Assembly: GCA_008711295.1 (NCBI GenBank)
Contig: VUYV01000188.1
Span: 62,001 to 126,000 of the forward strand
Source: Anarhynchus alexandrinus
Lineage: Eukaryota; Chordata; Aves; Charadriiformes; Charadriidae
DNA: 64,000 nucleotides
Direction: 5' to 3'
Shown in pieces: positions 10,949-25,900 of the stretch (within the stretch, counting starts at the first letter, position 1; each line of letters starts with the position of its first letter). The notes below the pieces were generated by a model, which saw only the letters and a list, made by a program, of their open reading frames with translations, had not been told where the DNA came from and made no database searches. Both the position numbers and the translations under genes were made by a program.

Positions 10949-13900
10949 GTAAGTATTCTGGAGATAAATTTGTGTGTCAGTAGGACATTTTGTGACTTGA
11001 AACAATAAAACAGTAGAAATATAAACCAAAACAAAACTAGTTTTATGTTATGTTGATATTCATTATACATGGTATTTTAAAAATTGTTTAGCAATGACAC
11101 ATTATTCCAGGGGTATGTATTTATGGTTTTTGGAAGAGAATAATTTACTTTGCATTTTTTCCCAAATACAGCTATTTCACTTTTTATGTGGAGGGAGGTA
11201 AGCACCCTTAAATCTCTTTCTTAAGATCAAGTTATGGACCTTGGTAAATATACATGGTATAAATAAATATACTTGGTAAATATGTTATTTGACATTCATA
11301 TTGTAAAAAAAAAAAAATATTAAAAAATAATCATAGGATAATTTAGGTTAGAAGCAACCTCCAGAGGTCATGTAGTCTATCCCATACTCAAATTAAGTGT
11401 CCTCAGATCATGGCTTAGGGTTGTGTCCGCTTGCTTCTTGAACATCTGGAAGGATGGAGGTTCCATAACCTGTCAGGCACCCTGTTCCAACATTTGACCA
11501 CCCTCATGGCATTAAAAACAAACAAACAAAAACCAAACTTCTCCCCTGCCCCAACTCCCAAGAAAAGAGGGAATATTAGTGGACTTCTTGGAATTACTTC
11601 AGTGTCTCTTCAGTGTCTTCAGATACTCTTCTGTGTTCAGGGAATGAGATCCCATAATCCAGGAGACCTGTGTCCTGCTAATTGTTTTTTAGGCTAGTCT
11701 TGCCACAGCATTTGCCAGACTATAATGTTCCTCACTGGAAGAACTTTGAGTTACAGTTCTTGGGAATATGTTGCATTGGTTCTCTTTCCAGTGCAATTTC
11801 CTTAGGTTGTGGTCTTAAAAGAGGATCTTATTTGGATGTCTCACTCTCTTTTTCCTTACTTGGCTCCTTGGGGCTGTGTATTCTCACTGCCTGCACGAGA
11901 TTCAGTAATCACTCTGTGATCATGTTACAAAAATTAACTTTATGTAAAAAGGACTGACTTTGTCAGATTGATGAGGGCTAATGCAGTTTGGCATGTGGTT
12001 CCACAGCCACAGATATTATTCAAGTTGTGTTGTAAGGACATCTCATTGGGTGGGAATGGGAGATAGCTCTGTTGTTCTATTTAGTAATAACCTACAGTTA
12101 AGGGTGGATTAAGAATCAGGATTTAAAGGACGCTATGCAATATCCCAGGACCCCGGCTTTAGTCAGAAATGGATCAATTTACTGTGAAAACATGTTTTTG
12201 TTTGCTACTCGGACTCCTTGTGTTCATGAGTTCTTGTACCTCTGTAGCTTTTAATATCTTCGCTGATAACTTTTTAGTCTTTGTTTTTGATACTTTGCCA
12301 TTCTGAAAGGTCTTTTTGTTTTGGTTTGGTTTGGTTTGTTTTTTTTTTTTCCCTAGCCGTCCCATTGGTCAAAAAGGTGCTTCAATTTGAATGGGAATCA
12401 TTACGTGTAATGATTTTCCTTTAAGTTTGTACTTAATAAAAGGATGTACAGCACTGACTTTAAATTTCTTATTGTATTATTCTGTGATCCCCATAGCTAA
12501 AATTATGAATAGTCTGTATGAATGATGATAGTTCCCTATTTAACTTTTTTGATATGTTGTAGAATCTTTCAGGAAGGGTGTTTTCCTCCCACTATGCAGT
12601 TTCAGTTCAGTCCTTTCTTCTATCTGATCAAGAAGTGGTATATTTTTCTATAGTTTTCTGTAGTTTTGATTCCAGGAACTCTTTTATTTCACTTCAAATG
12701 CTAAAAGTTTTGATTTTTTTTAAATTAAAAAAAAGAAAAACAACCAGAAATAACCCAGGCAATACCACTTTTTTTTTTTCCTTTTAAATTTGAACTAACA
12801 TTTACAAAATTAGGACTCTTAAGTGAAGAAACTACATTAGCATTTCACTTATAAAACATCAAAGGTGTCTTTTGTTACTAAGATTGACAACGGTTTATTT
12901 TTATATTCAAGTATGGGGAAGATAGTCCTATTGATGATGATGAAATTACTTGTGAGCTTGAAGCTAATGTAGGTAAGTGTTTTGCTAAACAGAAGCTGAG
13001 TCAAAGTCCATAATAATAATCTTCCTGTGCCTTCAGTAGACTGTGATTTAGTAAGCATAATCTGACTTCTTTGAAGGTGCAGACCTTTGCATCTCCCATG
13101 GGAGGCAGGGGGAATAGGACTTCTAGTGTTGAAAAGTTAGGTTACTTAAGTTGTTCTCATAACTTTGTCTTTGGTCTTGTTTTAGTGGAACTTAGATTTG
13201 TGTATAGAGTATCTTAACAGATGGAAAAGAGACTGCCTACATTTTGACTCAAATAATTAGCCATTAAGAGAATGGGTTTTTCTTTGTCCAACAACGTTAC
13301 ATCCTTACTAAATTGCCTCAACAGAGTCTAATAAAAATAAGACACTTTTTTCCACCAGTAGGGATATATTTCTTAACATGAAAGTTAGTAGTTCAGAGCT
13401 ATCATTCAGATATTTCCCTATATCTGAAATGTAAGAAAATAAATGCATATACCGCATCTATAAACTGCAATTATTTATACCGATCCACATCAGGAAATAG
13501 CAAAAAATATATTTAGAGTTCTTATCATGCCAGACAGCAGCCAGACTTTCTCAAAAGGCAATAAAATGGTCCTGAATTTTACCTAATATGCACTGAAGAT
13601 GATTTAGAAAAAAACCCCAGATAATTAGTTCTCTATCTCTGAAGGGATTAAGGAGCATATTATTTTTAAAGCAGCTATTGAGCAGCATAGCTATTATATG
13701 ACTATATATAAAGAATTGGTGCACATCTTAACCTTGCTGTCACAAAATCCATTTTATAAACCATTGTATTTGTGTATTGCAGGATTTTGCAAGTGCAGTT
13801 CTTGTACCTACATCAATAAAACGCTGATTAAAGCACAATGCACAGTGCACCGTTGGAGGTCCCTTCTAAGACAACTTTGTCTGTCAGCACTACCAGTAGA

Positions 13901-16900
13901 GAGATGTTTCGTGAAAAGAAGGACTGACATTTTAACTGGAAGAGTACTATGTTAGGAGGATTGTGCAAATACATAGTTGCTGGCTGCAGTCAGCAATGTG
14001 AAGTTGTGCAAAGAGTCTGCCTTGAAAGTCAAATAAACAAAACTTTGGGCAACAAATAAGTGTAAATTCCTAGTTTAGGTAACAATATCCTAAGCAGGTT
14101 GCTGCTGCTTTTATTCTTACTCCTGCATGGAGTGGTGAATGTTGCAATTACTCTTCAGGAGCTTATAAATGTGGTAGACTTCTTTCTGTGGACAGTAGAA
14201 ACTTGGTGGTGGTGAGTTTTCTAGTACTGGGGAGCCCGTAGAATTGATGGAAATTATACTAGAAGCATAGTGTATAAATACTACTTTAGATCTCAGATCA
14301 CATAAATATTTGTCAGAAGGGACTTCTGGAAATGATTCACTTCAGTTTCCTGCTTGAATTGGGACTATCACCAACACTCAAATCAGGTCAGTTGTAGCTT
14401 TGTCTCGTTGATTCTGCAGTCCCACTAGGTCGTCTGTTCCAGTGTTGAACTACCTTCATAGTGAAAAAACTTTTTGTAATATCTGATTTGAACTTCCCAA
14501 GCTGCAATTTGTGGCTGCTCCCCCTTGTTACATTGTCTGCTGCTGTAGAGGAAAGTTTGGCTTAGTCATCTTTGTAAAGGCTTTTTGAGTAGTTGTAGGC
14601 AGTTGTTAGATTGTCCCTTAGACTCTCTTAGCTGGTATAAACAAACCCAGTCTCTCAGCCTTTTCTCATAGATTAGATATTCTACGCTTTCTGTGTATTT
14701 ATAAGAATAAAACAATTTTTAATGTTCACAGTAGGTGATAATACCCTTATCTTCTCACTAGAACTCACATTGTGAATGTTTTGCAGATGTACACTAATAA
14801 AAACGAATTACAACGTACTGGACATATTGCTGATTTGTCGTGGTCTTCTTTCTTTTAGGCTCTCCGCTATTTGGCAGAGTGCCGTGCCAACAGAGAAAAG
14901 ATGAAAAGCGAATTGGGTATGATGCTCAGCTTGCAGAATGTAATACAAAAGTAAGTTTATGATGGGTTGTTGAGTCCAAAGACAGTTTAAACGTAACATT
15001 CTGATGCAAAGTAAAACTTTGACTATGAATTTGTATAGTGATGTTTTAATATTGCATTCTTCCTTGTTGAAGTTATATGGCTGCAAGCAATTAATGGTTT
15101 TCATTTTATAGTATAGCAAAGTACTTAGACTGTAGTCTACAGGAGAAATTAATTTGAAAGTAATTTGCCAAACAACAGATTTCTTGCCCTTGTTACAGAT
15201 AACTAATTTTGTCTCTTCCCTTTAGGTTCTCTTATCTTTAGATTCTTTTCTCATCATTGTATAAGAGTGCCTTGCACTAGTGCTTTTAATGAAATTGGTT
15301 GGCGTCTGGCACATTTATTCTTTGAATCCCACTTTGGAAAGGGAAATTGTATATGCAATGTATTTGTTTTGATGTATTTTTGAAGGCATGTATCTGCATT
15401 TCTATGTGAGGAAACATCTTGCAGGTGGAGCAGTACTTAGCGAGGTTTGTAGTGGTCTCTAATTTCTTTGTAGAATGTGCCAGCTGGGTTATGTCTCTTC
15501 AAATGTGTGTCACTGTTGGATTTTGTTAAGATTGGTAAGCATTGAGTCTTGAATACCGGAAGATGTATGGATATACGCACATGGAGAAGATGCACGTGTG
15601 AACTTAGTTCGTCATACTAATTTCTGTTGATAAGATGAATCATTATTAGCAAAAAAAAGCCCACCCAACCTCATTCAAAGATCGGTCTGTCATAGCAAAA
15701 ACTAATTTGCTATGGAATTATTAAAAGGTGAATATTTCACATACAGTGCAATAGCCCTCTAGTTAACTGGACTTTTCAGATGTGAGAGACTGTTCCATGA
15801 GGGACGAGAAAAATCATACTGCTGCACTGAGATGTGTCTCAGATGAATGTTTAAAATAATTATTTAGAAAAGGATGAATCACAAGTAAAATTGTGTATTA
15901 AAAATTCAAGTGGAAAGCTTTTGAATCTTTAATGTTAGTTGAATCTCTAATGTATCACTTGTGGTATAAGTTACAAGTTTCTTTTAGGAAAAAACCAAGG
16001 CTAGACTTTGCTAGTTCCTTCATCCCATAGCCCCTCCAGTTTTTGGTGGTGTACCTTTTGTTGTTGTGTATCTCTTTCTCTGACACTGCTTATCTAAAGG
16101 TATGAACCTGAAGAATTGAAGGGGAAATTCTGGTCTGTTCACAAGTCCTATGTAATATGTGATCTAAGATTAAAACTGTTTACCTTTAAGTACTTCCTTA
16201 ATTCTGCCGAAACTAACAAGATTATGTATTGGCATGAAATTCAGCATTATGCCTAAATATCATCTTGTTATTCGTCAGTTACCCAAAACACAAGGATTTA
16301 AAACAAATGTCTTAAATAGGGTGATGAACTAAATGACTAGAATTCAGAAGTGAATAGTTCTCTTTTTTTGAATAATGTAATAGTTACAACTTTTTAAAAT
16401 GATAGGTGTTTTTAGTAGGCTGCGTGGGGAAAAATAGAATTAAGACTTACAGTATTCACCTTTTTTAAGGACAAGCATAATTGAGGTAAAATATACAAAA
16501 TTCTTTGCCTGCTACTTTTATAACAATAAGAACTGAAAAGTTTAGGTAATAACAGAAGCATGTATTTCAGAAGAACTTACTTTTAGTATAGATTACATAT
16601 TACATATAGATTATATATTACATATTACATATTTAGAGCACAGAGACATCCCTAAGAAGTTGTTGAAAGGGGAATGGTAGTCTATTATCAGTCTCTGCAG
16701 CTTACAAATATTACTCGAGAAACAGTCATAATTGAAACTTTTGTTTAAAGAATTTTATGGAAATCTGTTTGACGGCATTTTTTTTCTGTTTCAATTTCAA
16801 GGACCGAAAGATTGTGAAGTTCAGAAACATGCACAAAAGGAGAGATAAGTTAGTAAAAACTGGAAATCTTGTAGGTGTTCTTTTTGTCTAGAAAGCTCTT

Positions 16901-19900
16901 TGGCAAGAGTAAGAACATACATTTGATTTGTATGCTTGTAACATTTGGAAAGTGTGATATCATGAAAATTTAAATACATAGCATCTTCAAACACAGGACT
17001 TTGTCATGTTCTTGTCAGGATTTTAGGCTTTAATGTTGACAGGAGATGCTGAAGCTGAGTTTTGTGTTGCCTGCAGAAATATGGAGAAAGATGGTAGAAA
17101 AGTGCTGAGAAGATAGATGTAGAATTATTTTTGTCACAAAAAACAGTGGTTTGGGTTGTGTTTTTTTTGTTAGAAACTCTGTAGGGGAGAAAACAAGGTC
17201 CCTACCTTCTTCAGATTTGCTTTACAGAAGGCAGATTCTAGCTTTTAATGCAATTTCAGTTTACCAGAAGATGTTGTAGTCCTTTGAACTGAAACTAAAC
17301 GTTAATAAATGCAGTAATAAATGCTTTGGTCTTACTGATTTCATGCTGTGCATTCCAGTGTACTTTCCCGAGTCTGTGTATCTAGCTCATTGCTCTGTCT
17401 AATCTAAAATCTTTTGATGATTTCCACAGATAATTTGGGGTTTCGATGTTTGGGGTTTTTTTTATGATGTGTTATAAAAATGTAAACAAATTGTACAAAG
17501 AAATAGGAACTTCTGTCAGTATTTTGCTTTTCCAGTTATTGTGTAGTTCTTTCAAGTGAGACAGAACCCAGCATCTTCTGGATCAGAAATTGTAGTCACT
17601 GGCTTTTTGCTCATGACAAGTTAAGCACATCCTGTGGTCTGAATCTTTCCCTTTCATCAAGGATTTTGTAACTCTTGCTGTTCAATTTCATTGACTTCTG
17701 ACTTAACTAGATAATATCCAGTAGCTTTCCCTGTTCAGTACTGAATCGTGACAAAATGTATTCTGCCACTGATAAAGAGTTACATCTTTTCAAGCAATGA
17801 AATGGAGCTCGTGTGCACAGAGGCAGGTTGCAAACTGAGTATTTGTCATATTTCAGACTTAAGTAGATGTTCAGCAGTGCTGAACTGCCACTGTGCTTAG
17901 GAAGTCAAGAGTTTGTTTAGAATTCCAGTTCTCTCTTGCTTTGAGTTATGTAAATCCTGAAATTTGAGGGCTTTTTTCATCATGTGTACTAGGGACTTCA
18001 AGTTCAGATGTGGAATTTCTTGTTGTAACCTGCCTACAGCTAACCAGTCTAACAGATCTTTAGGTGGTCGATGCCATTAACTGGAAAATAGTTGGAGTTG
18101 GTTTGCTATTTATGATTTCTTGCAATAGTACATGGGAGCCTCAGGCCCAGGCCAAAACACTCTTGTTGCAAGTAATACACAACCAATGGAAGAAGAATAT
18201 AGCACTTGTTTGAACTTGATATTGTGAAGGTAAAGTGCTATTTCCTTCATAAGACTACCAAGGATGAGAGTTGAAATTGAGTACCACCTGTTTATCCAAT
18301 GATATGCAGTAAATTGTACAGCATCATGGAAAATAAGTAGGAAATATTTGAGAGACATTCACATTTAACTGTAGTTCATTGAGGGACCTTCGTGTCTCAT
18401 TTCATGACTTACGAGTTTTGTAGTATTATCTGATCAGCTTTTTGGTACTTGCTTATAATAAGCATTATAGCTTATTTGTGAAAATCATTTTGCTGCTTAA
18501 AATGAATGTTGGACTGACTCCTTAATTGATACTACATTTTGCCTAAGGAACAAAGGATAGGTTTTAGGTTCACTGTGACAGTGATTTTCAAGATGCATGA
18601 ACATTAGTTTTTGCTAACAGAAGAGTAACAGATTTTAGATGTAGAGACTGGAGCTTATAGGCTCTAGAGCAGAAATATGAAATGTCAGCTCTGAGGAGTA
18701 CAGAACAAAAATTTGAAGGCAGCGAGTTATTTATATGTTTAGGATTTTTTTTTTTTTCAGATTGAACTTGATTTGGAACATGTATGACGTGTATGAAAGG
18801 CTCTATACACTTCGACGTTTTCTAGGACATATGAGAAGCTGTTCAAGTTTCATGGAATACTTAAAAACGTTTTTCAAATATAAAAATTTCTGTTAGCCTA
18901 TCCTGTATGTGCTGGGTTTTTTTCCTTAGCAGGGGAGATTTCTTATTTGTTCATCCACATCTGCTTATCTTTAAGTGAAGCTTGATGCATCTTTCCATGT
19001 TACAAGTTAGGAGTAGTAACAGTACTGGGGAGAAATCAGACCTTTAAAATCCCTACCTCTGGGTTTCCAAACTTCTTCCTTTTTTTGAGCAATAAAGCTC
19101 ATACTGCTTTATTGCTATCACAAGAATGTTTTCCTCCTTTGTCAGGTGACTGAGTACCTGTAAGCATATGTGTAGAAGTGTTTGCGTAAGTAGATAAAAA
19201 GGAGAGGAGAATTTGAGGCTCATTGGAGAATGGTGTTTCATTGTATTACAGCAGTCATCAGCAGTTATTTAATATTGAAAACTGGTTTAGTTGCTGGCTT
19301 TATGAATTGTATGGAGGACTTAATGTGTCCGTATGGACTTTATAAAATGTTATTAGCAGCTTCTAGAATTAAAATTAATTAGGATTTATAGCCTACAAGG
19401 AAATACACTAATTTGTGTTCAGTGTGAAAGTGACTTTTGATGGACAGTAAAGGTCAAAGTTCGTAATTTTTCATAATCTTTATGAGCAGCATAATGGTAC
19501 TGTTTAAATATAACTAACGTGTATTTTTTAAAAAAAAACTGATGAAGAGTCAATATACTAAATAGCTCTTATTATGGAATGGCAAATTACTGAGAGTAAA
19601 ATTCCAATTACTTAGCTAAAAGAGCTTCTCAAGATAGTCTTCCTTTGCCAGGGTGTCAGATTTAACAAGCTGAACTAAATCCAGTGCATTAATCAGCTCT
19701 TCCAATTTATTACTTGCCTAAGAAGATTAGGGCAATTAATATGTGTTTAATTAGAGTCCCTTGCAGATCTGGTAAAATACATGCAGTCTATAATTGCTGA
19801 CTTCTTACTCCATTTTAATTTTTGGTAGTCTTAATTACCTATACTTTTTGAAAATTTAATTATTCATTGAAACCAGCAAAGTTTAAGTTTATGATGTCTG

Positions 19901-22900
19901 ACAAAAAATAAAGCCAAGTATTTCAGGTAGTATTTGCTGAAATTAAAATAGTAGGGATGTAGCATCAAATAGTTTTATCATTTTTGTTGTGTGACATACT
20001 TCTTTTTCTCCTTTGTGAGAAAGGACGAATGGTTGGGGGAAGACAGGGCAAAGGCCATGTATTAATTAGCAAGAAAGCAAACTAGATATTTAAAGGGATA
20101 TCTGGTGATGAAGGGGATGTTGCCATATCATAACTGGCTTAAAGATAATACTTTGTGAGAAATTATAGCTAAAACATTCTGTAAACTTTTCACATTTACT
20201 GCATTTATGCTATTGATTGGAATACTTAAATTCTCATCTGCAAAGGAGAAAGAAATAGCTTTTTACAAACTGTAGGGATTTTATTTTTCTATACTTGAAT
20301 CCCTTAGTAATGTTGGTTTTGTAATCCTTGGTATGTGGGGGTTTTTTACACATCAAAATTGAGAAATAGTTGAGATTGGGTAATGGGAAGCATGATTCTT
20401 TGCATGATTATTTTTGAACTCTAAGATACTTGTGATTCTGTGCTGAGAAGTTGTGCTTTTGGAGAAAAACATGGTTATTGTATGTCTTGAATATTCCTGT
20501 GAGCACGAGGTTCCGAAACCTTTGTTTTTTGAAATGATTTACGAATTGCAGTGTATTACTTGGAACAAGAGTAATGCACGCATCTCTCTCTCTATTTTAT
20601 GTTAACTTTCATGGCCTTTCCTTTCCAGTTATTCTCCCAAGCCTCCTTGTTTTACCCACTTTGTTACATTTTGTGTATTTGAAGGTGAGCACTTACAGAA
20701 AATTACACTATTGGTCCCTGGTGCATCATTTTTTGGGCTGTGGGGCTCCAGTCTATTCAGTGCTGTAGCAACGTGCATGTTAATAATAAATGGTCACACC
20801 GGGAAGACGTTTGCAGGCTGTTCTATTGAGCATTGTTAAGCAAAGTAGCTTAATTCAAACCATTCTATGATTCTATGAATATCCCTCTCCCCCACCCGTA
20901 GTTTCTTTAAGGAATGTTTTTATTGTATATTTTATTTATCTTACAAGTTTCATCAATAGATTGGTTTTTGAAGTTATTTTTGAAAAAGCATTCTCTGCCA
21001 AAAAAAACCCCAATGAAATATTAGGAAATGTAGGAAACATCAGTATGTCTTTTTTTAAATATACCGTGTTATTTGTTCTAAGTGGCTGAATGCTCCTTTT
21101 GTCTGTCAAACAGCTTCCTGGTATTTGGGGAAGATTATATATAGGAGGGAGCGAAGGGGCAGGGGAGAGGATGGGTTCAATGCTGTGGACTACCTAGATC
21201 ACTAAGGCATGTATTCAGTAAAAGTTCCTGCTGGTTTTGCTTGTGGGTCATGGCAAACTAACAAGAGTTAAGGCTTTCTCACAGTTCCTCAATTTTTTAA
21301 AAAAATGTTTCAAGACCTTTTTTTGTATTCCTGTAGTATATTTAGCATTACAAAGGACGTAGGAAGTCATGATCTCAACACAGACATGTGGGCACAGAGA
21401 CAAATGATAACAATAAATAAATCACAAAAAGCATTAGGTAATGAAGTGGTGTAAAATCCTAGTTTTACAATATTGATGTTCACCTGGACTTAAGTCGTCA
21501 TATAATGGGCTTTCTGGGAGAATCTTACAGTTTTAGTGAGAAAATAAAATGAGGTTTAAAGGTTTGCAAAAGTGAATGCAATATTTAAAAATAGTCCAAG
21601 ACTTGACTGCCAACAATTCATATGTAACTACTAATTTAAAAGTTGAAATATTACTGTGGATTTATATTTTGCAGGGCTTAATAGAAATTAGCAGTCATAT
21701 AAATAACTGTTCTAAAGGTTTATTATGAGGTGAAATTTAGGATGAGCTTGTTTTTGTTTGTGTGTGTAGAATTGGTCACTGAGAAAAATATGAAAGCGTG
21801 ACCAAATGGAAGGGTCTGCCCTGTGCCCTACAAGATGTACTCAATGTTCTCTCGATGTACTTTTGATGTTCTGTGTTTTTTTGGTTTTTATCTCAGGACC
21901 TCTCTGTAGTCAAAGAGGTATTACAAAGTCATCATTTCTTCTTGCATGCAACTTACTTGCTTAGTGAGCTCTATACGATCAGTATTTTCTGTATTCAACA
22001 GTTTAGGTGGCTGTCAACCTCTAGATTTGGCTTTTGTGTGTTTGTATTATGATTTTTTTTCATCCTGTCACGTGTGTGTAATTCCTATTACAGTGTTTTG
22101 GACTGCAGTCAGGAATATAGTTTGGTTTCACTTTTTGCTCTCCGAGCTGCTACTTCTACCTTGTAACATTCCACTTGGTATCTGGTATTTGTATCAGGAC
22201 TGTTGGTTGTGTGGCTTTTCATCATCTGGTGTCTTTCTCAATTTAATTCAGATACTCTACATCCATAGATGTTTTAGTATACTAGTTCAGTAGACTAGCT
22301 TTTAGTATACTAGTTCAATACATGTGCACACTCAATAAAACAGCAGACCAGCTATGTTTGTTACTGGTTTCTATGCAGCACGTGCAGTTAATGCACAGCT
22401 TTCTTTGTACATCTCTGATACTACAGTTCTTGTATTTCAACAGTTTCTCTCATCCCTTTTCTTTGATATAAATATTTCATTTTCTTAGTATGTACTGAAT
22501 TCCAAGTTAACCAATTGCCAAATAGTGAGGTAACAAAGTAAGTAATCATTAATGCAGTATTTTTAATTGGTCATTTATGTAATGTAAGATTTAGAGACTA
22601 CTTACGAGTTCTTCAAAATCATGGCCTTCATCTGGTTTACAATGACTGTCTTAAGAATACAGTAACAACTACTGCAAGTTTCATGCCCCGTTACCTAACC
22701 ACTGAAGTGCCTAAGTTGTACAGTGGTAATTTATGTACAATATGTACATGTAGCTGAAAAGCTACATGTTACCAAATTACACATTCCTAAACCTGGAAAA
22801 GAATTTTCAGTACCTGTTACTGAATGAATAGGCATTATTCTGGTGTTGCTTTTTTTGGCAGAGGGAGGGCCACAATCATAATTGCTTTGAGTACTTTGTA

Positions 22901-25900
22901 TTTAAATGTGAAGAAATCAGTTGGGAAGTTAGAAAATGAATTAGTAGCTTTTCATTATAGGCAAGAAATGTTGTGATGAGTATTGCAGAATAAAAGAAAT
23001 GCCACCACTTTGAAACACTGAAAAAAAAGTGTGTGAAGTATAAAATAACTTCGATAAAAATGCATATATTTGAAAACCTTTTGTGCTTGATGTATTAGCC
23101 AGTTTCTTCTTTATTTAGAAACTGGCTGGAGCGGTATTTTAGAAAGCGGTATAAGCCTAAGGTGTTTTTACTTCCTGTTTTTTTCCTGCAGACATTGTAT
23201 TGAAACAAATATGGAACTCCCATGGCAGGGGAGTTGGAACTAGATGGTCTTAAGGTCCCTTCCAACCCAAACCATTCTATGATTCTATGAATATAAAAAA
23301 TGAAATTATTTACAGAGTGTGGCACAATGTTCTGATCTGTTAAAAATAATAGAATCTGAATTGGTATTTAACTTAATTGCTGACTGTAGAACAGGAAAAA
23401 AAAATACTATTGCGCTGAACTCAGTGTCTCAAGACCTGCCTGGCCTGGTGTGCCAAAATACAACTGTCTTCTCTTTTTGTGGTGGGTTTTAGTACTGAGG
23501 TGGGAGGGAAGAGATTTAAGTGGATTGGCAGAAGAGTCAGGAATAGTAATGGTAACACAGGGTGCCTCTAACACTAAATAAACCTAGCTGTCAGCTGATG
23601 TTGAAAGCATTTTAGGAATACAGAGTGACCTTCACTGGTTACTACTGAGTTTAGAAGAAAAGTGCTGAGGCAGGTTCTTTGATATGCTGACTTTTTCTGA
23701 TGGTTTACTAAAATAAAGAACAAAGAAAGCTTAAGATGCTTTGAAATAAAAGTAGTAAGTTGTGTTGTGAAGTAGTTAATACATACTGCAAGTGCAGATT
23801 GACAATATTGTAGGCTGGAGCCATTTATCTATGAAAAGGGACTGTGAGGTTTCTCATCTTTCCTTGCCAGTGTCATATGTCAGCTTTTGGGTTACAGTGA
23901 GCTTGTCCACAGGTGATGCTTGTCCCTGGGTTTTGACCTTTATGCTAAGTGTCCCAAAAAAACTGCAGAGTTTTTCTATTAAAAAGTAAGCGTCTCAATT
24001 ACCCTTTTTTTTTTTTTTTTTTTTTCCTCCCCTGAATGCTGTTCAATCAGGCAACATAGTAAGGTGCTGGTGTGTGATTAGAACTTAAATAGTTTCACGT
24101 GGGTATTACAGGCAATAAGCGCCACAAAGGGAAAAGACTCAAAATGTTAATGATGAAAAGGTTTTCATTAGCAGTTTCTGAATGGAGCTGTTATTTCAGA
24201 AGACAGTGAATTTTACTCTGGAACAACTAATGCAAAGTAAGTATGTTATTCTGAATTAGATGTATTTCTATTCAGGAATGTGTTTTTATACTTCGTTGTT
24301 TTGCAGTACATGCCACAGTATCCTTTTCAGCAAGATTTCCATCAAATTTGGCAGGTAGGAAGTCCTGTGTAATAACTTGGAACAAATTAAAATTGTTAGC
24401 ACATTCTGTAATTACACAGTACATCATCAAGTTCACACAAAATTTTTTTTTAAACCTTGCTGTATACTTCAACCTGTTTTGCATGGCTGCTGTCCCTTTG
24501 GCTAGCAGTGAAGCTGCTAATACTGGCTTGCTTTAAAAAAAAAATCCATCGCCAGCAAATAAGTAGTTCAAGAGTAGGAAAACAAGATTTTAAAATAGTT
24601 GTTGCTTTCAAAATTACCTATTTCAGGTCTCTGCTGATTAGGTTAATATTAACTGTATTAGCAAATGAATCAAATACAACGCTTATGCACAGATATGCCT
24701 ACATAGACTAAACCTGCATTTTTTTTTTCTCTGGTACAGGTTGATGCTGTAGTTTAATTCTTATTATTCACACAGGTTTAGGGAAGCCTTTATCTGGAAG
24801 TTGCAAACTTTTTCTTTTACTTTCTCCAGTAGATTTCAGGGAAATAATCAGATGAAGCTTACTTCTCAAAATTAAAATAAACTGGGTTTTTTAAGACATA
24901 CAAGGATTTTCCAGATAATTGTATACTATTATCGTATATTATTATATGATATACTTAATGCTATGAGCATGCTGATAATACAAGAATTGGTATTTGGCTG
25001 CCTTCAAGATATTCTTAAAGTGCCTCAGTACAAAGCCTAATTCCAGCACTACCAATACTTCTACATGGTTGCTACAGCATTATTACTGAGAAGAACTGGC
25101 TTTTTAATGCCAGTATTTGATATCTTCCACTGGAAAGGACCAGAAAGAGTTGTTATCCTTAAGATTTTTTTTTAACCTCGGTGCAATTTGTTGAAGCCAT
25201 ATAATAAACATGATTTCTGCCATGTAAATCCATTAAATGATTACTGTTCATTAGCAGGCAAGATGTTGGAATGAGCTACTGTGAAATTCAACATGGAGTT
25301 TGTGTCTGTTACGCAGACTCTTGTCTAGCAAATGCTACTTTGAAGCCTTTTGAGTTTAGTTGAGTAACAGGCCTTGATTTTTTTTTCCTTCTTTTTTTTT
25401 TTTTTTGAGATGGAGAATATGTCCATATGGTAGATACCAAGCTGTGGAAGATCAAAAGTTGATCTTCCATTTAGCATATAAATAGCAAGAGTTAAACAAA
25501 ATTGGATGAATAGCTGGGTTAAACATATGGCATATGTTCAAATCTGTTATCCCATTCTTCAGAGTTTGTTCTCTTCTTGTGATCAGAGGACAATAGAATG
25601 AATCAGGGAAATGTTGTAAGCATGGGTAATTACTCAGTTTGCTAAATGTTTAAGATTATATCACAGTCACTGATTTTATAGGAGTTAATGGGATTGTACT
25701 ATGATTTCACTCAGATTTACAACTTCTACTTAATATTTAGGCTTGTTTTTGATTTTCAGCAGTCTTCAGAATGTCCTAGCATTTACATGGGGTTTCTCTA
25801 AATTTCCAGGGTCAGTAGGCATATGACATAAATTGAGCTGGAAGTGGCACTGGGAAATCCAGTCCTCACTTCTAATTTCAGTGAGGCATCTCTTGTTCAG

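Larger units (their letters stand above)
10949..14858 (+). other. ARMC1: ARMC1 intron 2
   Basis: A 3.9-kb intron with donor GTAAGT and acceptor TTCTTTCTTTTAG. It contains two antisense CR1 remnants (11331-11515 and about 14297-14690) and a 61-nt exon-like segment (12912-12972) treated separately. The rest is AT-rich with no recognised gene. Confidence 0.9.
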
